From Janthinobacterium sp. 344 (lineage in GTDB: Bacteria > Pseudomonadota > Gammaproteobacteria > Burkholderiales > Burkholderiaceae_D): a stretch of 64,000 nt of DNA. The stretch's first letter is position 1. Each line of letters opens with the position of its first letter. A program made the position numbers and the translations under genes. The stretch is taken from the NCBI RefSeq assembly GCF_900112025.1, contig NZ_FOKL01000003.1, positions 1 through 64,000 of the forward strand, written 5' to 3'. Positions 59,487 to 64,000 of the stretch are shown piece after piece. Under the pieces are notes generated by a model. That model saw only the letters and a program-made list of their open reading frames with translations, was not told the DNA's origin and did not search any database.

Positions 59487-60674
59487 TCAGGGGCGCGCCA
59501 GGGTGGCGGCGATATCCGTGCGGTAGGCGCGCGCGGCGGGAATGGCGGCGGCCAGCAAGCCGACGGCCACGGCGATCACGGGCAGCCACGCTTCGCCGGC
59601 GGCAACGCGCCAGGGCTGGAGGTTCAGCTCCTGCATCGAGGCCAAGACGCCGAGGCCGGCATGGCCCAGCAGCCAGCCGATGGCCGCGCCGGCCAGCGAC
59701 AGCAGCAAGCCCTGCGCCAGCAGCAGGCGCAGCAGTTTTGACGGCGAGGCGCCCAGGGTGCGCAGGATGGCCATGTCCGTCCTGCGCTCTTCCAGCGCGC
59801 CATACAGGGCCACGAACAGCGACAGGGCCGCCACCAGCAGCACGCCGGCGGCGATGGCCCGCAGCACATCGAGGCCCACGCCCAGCAGCTTGAACAGGCG
59901 CGCCGCCTCGAAGGCGGGCTGCGCCGCCTGCAGCCGGGCCTGGCCATTCACCCAGCGCGGCAGGAAGACGGCGGCCAGCGGCGAGGCGTACCGCACCAGC
60001 ACGGCCGTCAGCTCGCGCTCGGGCGCGGCGGCCGCGTCGGCTGGCTGTTCATCGGGGTCCGTTTCATGCACCTGCCACACGGAGGCGACAGGCGTGAGGA
60101 TCAGGCGATCGAGCACGCTGCCGGTCGGCTGCAGGATGCCCACGACGGTATACGGCGCATGCGCGTGCAGCTCGCCGCCCGGCGCCAGGCCGTGCGCGCC
60201 GGCAAAGCTGGCGCCCAGGGTCGCCCCCGTCTCGCGCGCGGCGCGGGCGCCGAACACGGCTTGCATCGGCTGCGTGAACAGCTGGCCTTGCGCCAGCTGC
60301 GCGCCATAGTGCCTGGCCAGCGCCGTGGTGCTGCCGACGATGCGAAAGCCGTGGAAATTGTCGCCCAGGGCCAGGGGAATGACGCTGTCCACCAGCGGCT
60401 GCGCGGCCAGCGTGGCCAGCGCGCCTGCGGGGATATTACCGGTCGGAATATCGGCGTGGTACACGGACGACAGGATCAGTTGCAGCGGCGAACCCTTGGC
60501 GCCCACCACCAGGTCGATGCCGCGGGCATCGCGTTCGGCGTGCTCTTCCAGCTGGCTGGATACGCCGAGGAGGAACGTCATCATGGCGATGCCGATGGCG
60601 AGCAGCAGCAGGTTCAGGCTGGACGCCAGCGGCTTGTGGCGCAGGGCGCGCCAGGCCAGGGTCAAGGCGTTCAT
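59487..60674 (-). CDS. ABC transporter permease, FtsX/MacB/LolE-like
   Basis: 395-residue permease with one N-terminal membrane helix (residues about 18-38), a long periplasmic MacB-type core domain (ARGIDLVVGAKGSPLQLILSS), and three C-terminal helices from about residue 270 (FtsX domain: AILRTLGASPSKLLRLLLAQG). This layout fits mechanotransmission ABC systems working on lipoproteins or periplasmic proteins more than a channel for small solutes. The start overlaps the ATPase stop (ATGA). Homologous to the PA4065 type of zinc-responsive permease by context. Confidence 0.88.
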   Translation of the reverse strand: MNALTLAWRALRHKPLASSLNLLLLAIGIAMMTFLLGVSSQLEEHAERDARGIDLVVGAKGSPLQLILSSVYHADIPTGNIPAGALATLAAQPLVDSVIPLALGDNFHGFRIVGSTTALARHYGAQLAQGQLFTQPMQAVFGARAARETGATLGASFAGAHGLAPGGELHAHAPYTVVGILQPTGSVLDRLILTPVASVWQVHETDPDEQPADAAAAPERELTAVLVRYASPLAAVFLPRWVNGQARLQAAQPAFEAARLFKLLGVGLDVLRAIAAGVLLVAALSLFVALYGALEERRTDMAILRTLGASPSKLLRLLLAQGLLLSLAGAAIGWLLGHAGLGVLASMQELNLQPWRVAAGEAWLPVIAVAVGLLAAAIPAARAYRTDIAATLARP

Positions 60675-61333
60675 GCCGCCGCCCGCATCTGGGGCAGGCG
60701 CAGCACCTTGGCCTGCGGCAGGGCGGCCAGCACGCGGGCGTCGTGGCTGGCGATGATGAGCGTGGCGCCAGCCAGCGCGGCCTGGCTGGCCAGCAACGCG
60801 ATGACGGCGGCGCAGGCGGCATCGTCGAGGTTGGCCGTCGGTTCGTCGGCCAGTATCAGTTGCGGACGCATGACGACGGCCCGGGCGATGGCGGCCCGTT
60901 GCCGCTGGCCGCCGCTCAGTTCGTGCGGGCAGGCCGCCAGCTTGTCGCCCAGGCCCAGCTGGTCCAGCAGGCTGGCGGCGCGGGCCGGATCGGCCCGCTG
61001 GCCGCTGGCGTAGGCGGGCAGCAGGACATTCTCCAGCACGCTCAAGCTGGCCACCAGCGCCAATTGCTGTGGCAGCAAGCCGACGGTGCGGCCGCGCCAG
61101 CTGTCGCGCTGGCGCGGCGTCAGGGCGGGCAGGGACGTGCCCGCCACTTCCAGCCGCCCCGCTTGCGGCGCCAGGATGCCGGCCAGCAAATGCAGCAGGG
61201 TCGACTTTCCCGAGCCGGACGGCCCCAGCAGCAGGGCGTGGCGGCCGGCGGGCAGGTGAAAGGCGGCAATGTCGAGCACCGCTTCGGCAGCGGTATCGCC
61301 GTAGCCATACGTCAGTGAGGCGAGGTGGAGCAT
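60671..61333 (-). CDS. ABC transporter ATP-binding protein, LolD/MacB-like
   Basis: 220-residue ATPase with Walker A GPSGSGKS (residues 37-44), Q-loop LLPQQLALV, signature HELSGGQRQRAAIARA, Walker B LILADEPTANLDD and the switch IIASHD. It is the partner of the following FtsX-like permease. The start MLHLASLTYG was chosen since upstream codons run into the AT-rich divergent spacer; an AAGAGA site precedes it. First gene of the leftward putative zinc-response operon. Confidence 0.92.
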   Translation of the reverse strand: MLHLASLTYGYGDTAAEAVLDIAAFHLPAGRHALLLGPSGSGKSTLLHLLAGILAPQAGRLEVAGTSLPALTPRQRDSWRGRTVGLLPQQLALVASLSVLENVLLPAYASGQRADPARAASLLDQLGLGDKLAACPHELSGGQRQRAAIARAVVMRPQLILADEPTANLDDAACAAVIALLASQAALAGATLIIASHDARVLAALPQAKVLRLPQMRAAA

Positions 61334-61478
61334 GGTTTCTCTTTTCAAGGTGGCAGAAGGTGGCGCGATGAAATGACCGCACAAATGCAACTGAGCTGCA
61401 TTATAATTTAAAACGCAATCGACTTGCATTTAAAGTTATCGCTCCATTGCCCCCTCATCGACCATCCGAAAGATACCC
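61334..61478. promoter_or_regulatory. Divergent control region of the ABC transporter and CobW GTPase operons
   Basis: 145-base, AT-rich spacer containing a 21-bp imperfect palindrome, an AATGCA...TGCATT inverted repeat at 61384-61402 and TATAAT hexamers on both strands overlapping the palindrome. The layout suits simultaneous repression of both arms by one Fur-family protein. Confidence 0.5.
61397..61417. promoter_or_regulatory. Zur/Fur-like operator palindrome
   Basis: TGCATTATAATTTAAAACGCA in part: arms TGCATTATAA and TTAAAACGCA are symmetric at 16 of 21 positions around a central T. AT-rich core and arm spacing resemble Fur-superfamily (Zur) boxes, and the flanking genes are typical Zur targets. 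The overlapping TATAAT hexamers would be blocked by binding. Confidence 0.45.
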
Positions 61479-62705
61479 ATGACCCAGCGCATACTCCCCG
61501 TCACCGTCCTGTCCGGCTTTCTCGGCGCCGGCAAGACCACCTTGCTCAACCACATACTGCGCAACCGCGAAGGCAAGCGCGTGGCCGTCATCGTCAACGA
61601 CATGAGCGAAGTCAATATCGACGCCGCGCTGGTGAAGGACAGCGCGGCGGCGGCCGGCGCGGCCCTGTCGCGCACGGAAGAAAAACTCGTCGAGATGTCG
61701 AACGGCTGCATCTGCTGCACCCTGCGCGACGATTTGCTGCTGGAAGTGCGGCGCCTGGCGGCCGAGGACCGCTTCGACTACCTGCTGATCGAGTCGACGG
61801 GCGTGGGCGAACCGATGCCCGTGGCCGCCACTTTCGACTTCGAGGACGAGCACGGCGACAGCCTGAACGACGTGGCGCGCATCGACTGCATGGTCACCGT
61901 CGTCGACTGCGCCAACCTGCTGGCGGACTTCCATAGCGAAGACAGCCTGGAGCAGCGCGGCGAGACGGCGGGCGAGGGCGACGACCGCCAGCTGGCCAAT
62001 TTGCTCACGGAACAGATCGAGTTTGCCAATGTCATCGTCCTCAACAAGGTGGACATGGTCGATGCGGCACAGCGCCGGCGCGTGCTGGCCGTCATCCGGG
62101 CCTTGAATCCCGGCGCGCGCATCCTCGAAACCAACCAGTCCGTCGTGCCGCTGGACGCCATCCTCGGCACGAACCTGTTCAACCTAGAGCAGGCGGCCAG
62201 CATGCCGGGCTGGGCCCGGGAGCTGGCAGGTACCCACACGCCGGAGACGGAAACGTACGGCATCGGCAGCTTCGTCTACCGGGGCAAGGAACCGTTCCAC
62301 GCGCAGCGCTTGCACGACTATATTTCGCAGCCGATACCGGGCGTGGTGCGCAGCAAGGGATATTTCTGGCTGGCCAGCCGCCCGGAATGGGTGGCCAGCC
62401 TGTCCGGCGCGGGCAAGCTGATGAATATCGAGCCCGTGGGCCTGTGGTGGGCGGCCGTGCCGAAGGAGCGCTGGCCGACGGATGCGGAATCGCTGGCGGA
62501 AGTGACGGCGGGCTGGAGCGAAACGTATGGCGACCGCTACCAGGAGCTCGTCTTCATCGGCCAGGACATGGACCAGGCCGCCATCGAGGCGGACTTGAGG
62601 AAATGTCAACTCAACCATGCGGAAACGCGCCAGGGCATGGCGGCCTGGCGCAGCTTGCCCGACCCGTTTCCCCAATGGCAAAGCATGGAAGCACTGGAAG
62701 ACTAA
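61479..62705 (+). CDS. COG0523 (CobW-type) GTPase, ZigA-like zinc metallochaperone
   Basis: 408-residue G3E GTPase. Walker A GFLGAGKT is at residues 13-20, the metal-binding GCICC (C77, C79, C80) lies in [13 protein letters not shown], and NKVD near residue 190 sets guanine specificity. A CobW C-terminal domain starts around 260 ([19 protein letters not shown]). The length and acidic insertion ([10 protein letters not shown]) resemble ZigA-type proteins induced by zinc limitation, which deliver zinc to client enzymes. It is divergent from the ABC transporter genes across the palindrome-containing spacer and followed 19 bases later by a second COG0523 gene. Confidence 0.92.
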   Translation: MTQRILPVTVLSGFLGAGKTTLLNHILRNREGKRVAVIVNDMSEVNIDAALVKDSAAAAGAALSRTEEKLVEMSNGCICCTLRDDLLLEVRRLAAEDRFDYLLIESTGVGEPMPVAATFDFEDEHGDSLNDVARIDCMVTVVDCANLLADFHSEDSLEQRGETAGEGDDRQLANLLTEQIEFANVIVLNKVDMVDAAQRRRVLAVIRALNPGARILETNQSVVPLDAILGTNLFNLEQAASMPGWARELAGTHTPETETYGIGSFVYRGKEPFHAQRLHDYISQPIPGVVRSKGYFWLASRPEWVASLSGAGKLMNIEPVGLWWAAVPKERWPTDAESLAEVTAGWSETYGDRYQELVFIGQDMDQAAIEADLRKCQLNHAETRQGMAAWRSLPDPFPQWQSMEALED

Positions 62706-62724
62706 CCCGTAACAGGAATACACC

Positions 62725-63765
62725 ATGACAGAATTGATCCCCGTCACCATCATCACGGGTTTTCTCGGCAGCGGGAAAACCACCTTGCTCAAGCGCATAT
62801 TGCAGGGCAAGCACGGCCTGCGCATCGCCGTGATCGAAAACGAATTCGCCGCCGAAAGCATCGACCATGGCTTGCTGGTGCAGGACAGCGACGAGCAGAT
62901 CGTGGAAATGAACAATGGCTGCATCTGCTGCAGCGTGCGGGGCGACCTGATCCGCATTTTGGGCGAATTGCACGCCAGGCGCGCGGCGGGCACCATCACG
63001 TTTGATCACGTCATCATCGAGACGACGGGCCTGGCCGCGCCGGGACCCGTGGCGCAAACCTTCTTTGCCGAGCCCAGCGTCAGCGAGTTTTACCTGCTCG
63101 ACGCGATTTTGACGGTGGTCGATGCGCGCCATGCACAGCAGCAATTGACGGCGCACCAGGAGGCGCAGGAGCAGGTGGGTTTTGCCGACCGCATCCTGCT
63201 GTCGAAGACGGACCTGGTCGGCAAGGTGGAACTGGCGGCGCTGCGCCAGCGCCTGGCCGCCATCAATGGCCGCGCCCGCATGCAAAAGCTCAGTTTTGGC
63301 AACGTGCCCCTGCGCGAGATCCTGAATATCCGCGGTTTCAACCTGAACGCCATCGTCGAACTGGAGCCGGATTTCCTCGGCGAACTTGGCCACCGCCATG
63401 GCGACGGCGTGCAATCGTTCGTGTATCACCAGGCGCAGGCGCTCGATTTGCTGCAGGTGGAAAACTTCCTCGATGCCGTGGTGCAGCTGTTCGGCACCCA
63501 GCTGATGCGCTACAAGGGCATATTGCACGTGGCCGGCGTGCCGTGCCGCGCCGTCTTCCAGGGCGTGCACATGCTGATGGGCTCGGAACTGGGCGCGCCG
63601 TGGCGCGAGGGGGAAACGCGCGCCAGCACCATGATCTTCATCGGCCGCGACTTGCCGCGGGACATGCTCACACGGGGCCTGGACCGTTGCGTGGCCGGCG
63701 CGGCCACTCCCGCCAGCGTGCTGCTTGAAGCGCTGGCCGACGCATCGGCCGGGGCAGGGGCGTGA
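62725..63765 (+). CDS. COG0523 (CobW/YjiA-type) GTPase
   Basis: 346-residue G3E GTPase, shorter and of a different subgroup from the preceding one. Walker A GFLGSGKT at residues 12-19, GCICC (C66, C68, C69) in MNNGCICCSVRGD, and SKTD in place of NKxD as the guanine motif. A short LGHRHGDG segment in the second half could add metal ligands. C-terminal CobW domain from about 260 (RYKGILHVAGVPCRAVFQGVH). An AACAGGAAT site precedes the ATG. Predicted metallochaperone for zinc or a related metal, probably in one operon with its neighbours; its stop overlaps the next start as GTGA. Confidence 0.92.
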   Translation: MTELIPVTIITGFLGSGKTTLLKRILQGKHGLRIAVIENEFAAESIDHGLLVQDSDEQIVEMNNGCICCSVRGDLIRILGELHARRAAGTITFDHVIIETTGLAAPGPVAQTFFAEPSVSEFYLLDAILTVVDARHAQQQLTAHQEAQEQVGFADRILLSKTDLVGKVELAALRQRLAAINGRARMQKLSFGNVPLREILNIRGFNLNAIVELEPDFLGELGHRHGDGVQSFVYHQAQALDLLQVENFLDAVVQLFGTQLMRYKGILHVAGVPCRAVFQGVHMLMGSELGAPWREGETRASTMIFIGRDLPRDMLTRGLDRCVAGAATPASVLLEALADASAGAGA

Positions 63766-64000
63766 GCGTGGAAGCGGGCTTGCCCGCCCTGGCGCTGATC
63801 TTTCTGCTGGGCATGCGGCACGGCCTGGAACCGGACCACCTGGCCGCCGTCGATGGCCTGACCCTGCGCAGCCTGCCGCGGCATGCGCGCTGGGCGCCAT
63901 GGATGGGCGCGATGTTTGCGCTGGGGCATGGCCTCACCGTGCTGGCCATCGTGGCCGTGGCCGCCGTGGCGTCGCGGCAATGGACGCCATCGCCCACCCT
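63762..64000 (+). CDS. NiCoT-like metal permease (5' part, cut by the window end)
   Basis: Only the first 79 codons are present, from a GTG start overlapping the CobW stop. A first membrane segment (ALALIFLLGM) leads into RHGLEPDHLAAVD, which keeps the HX4DH signature of nickel/cobalt transporters (usual form RHAxDADHIxAID), and FALGHGLTV corresponds to the second conserved block. Placement after two zinc-type GTPases suggests zinc or another divalent metal as a possible substrate, so a nickel or cobalt assignment is not secure. Confidence 0.7.
   Translation, partial: MSVEAGLPALALIFLLGMRHGLEPDHLAAVDGLTLRSLPRHARWAPWMGAMFALGHGLTVLAIVAVAAVASRQWTPSPT

Overview
The window is about 64 kb of GC-rich, gene-dense DNA whose content fits a betaproteobacterium of the family Oxalobacteraceae (Janthinobacterium, Massilia or Duganella type). 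That placement is inferred from protein families and base composition, since no rRNA or tRNA is present. About 50 protein genes can be supported, most packed with ATGA-type overlaps.

Roughly 1-44.3 kb is an exosortase A (XrtA/EpsH) exopolysaccharide (EPS) locus of the kind that accompanies PEP-CTERM protein sorting. At the left edge lie the tail of the XrtA-associated PLP-dependent decarboxylase and a divergent asparagine-synthase-like gene. They are followed by a deacetylase and an O-ligase/polymerase (minus strand), then a plus-strand run of a GT2-GT4 fusion, a Wzx-type flippase, a GT4, an MBOAT O-acetyltransferase and its SGNH-like partner. A small unrelated block (ldhA, a TfoX-domain protein, a small hypothetical, a MepB-like protein; 12.2-14.4 kb) interrupts the locus. 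The main operon runs leftwards from 33.1 kb to 16.4 kb: chain-length determinant, tyrosine autokinase, outer-membrane beta-barrel, wecB, deacetylase, FemAB-like, stp1, xrtA (with EpsI domain), stp2, amidotransferase, stp3, and a GT4-CapK fusion; a membrane sulfatase-family transferase follows. The export lipoprotein is divergent from this operon and is followed by a FeeM-like acyltransferase. A second leftward operon encodes PrsT, a large O-antigen-ligase-like protein and a trypsin-like protease. A nucleotide-sugar dehydrogenase and an epimerase (41.2-44.3 kb) complete the locus. The epimerase is the strangest gene here: its Rossmann domain is split by about 234 residues containing 35 Gly-X-Y-type triplets encoded by a 9-nt minisatellite.

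From 44.3 kb the DNA is ordinary chromosome: a microsatellite-rich spacer; the prkA-yeaH-spoVR stress operon with a candidate sigma-54 promoter; an unusual S1-type serine protease with a small stand-alone relative of its N-terminal domain; a monofunctional catalase; a GNAT acetyltransferase divergent from a MocR-type regulator; a Sel1-repeat lipoprotein; and a 5'-nucleotidase-family lipoprotein.

The right end (58.5-64 kb) looks like a zinc-limitation (Zur) regulon: a TlpA-like protein, a DUF3299 protein and a MacB/LolE-like ABC transporter on the minus strand, divergent from two COG0523 (CobW-type) GTPases and the start of a NiCoT-like permease. A Fur-family-like palindrome lies between the two arms.
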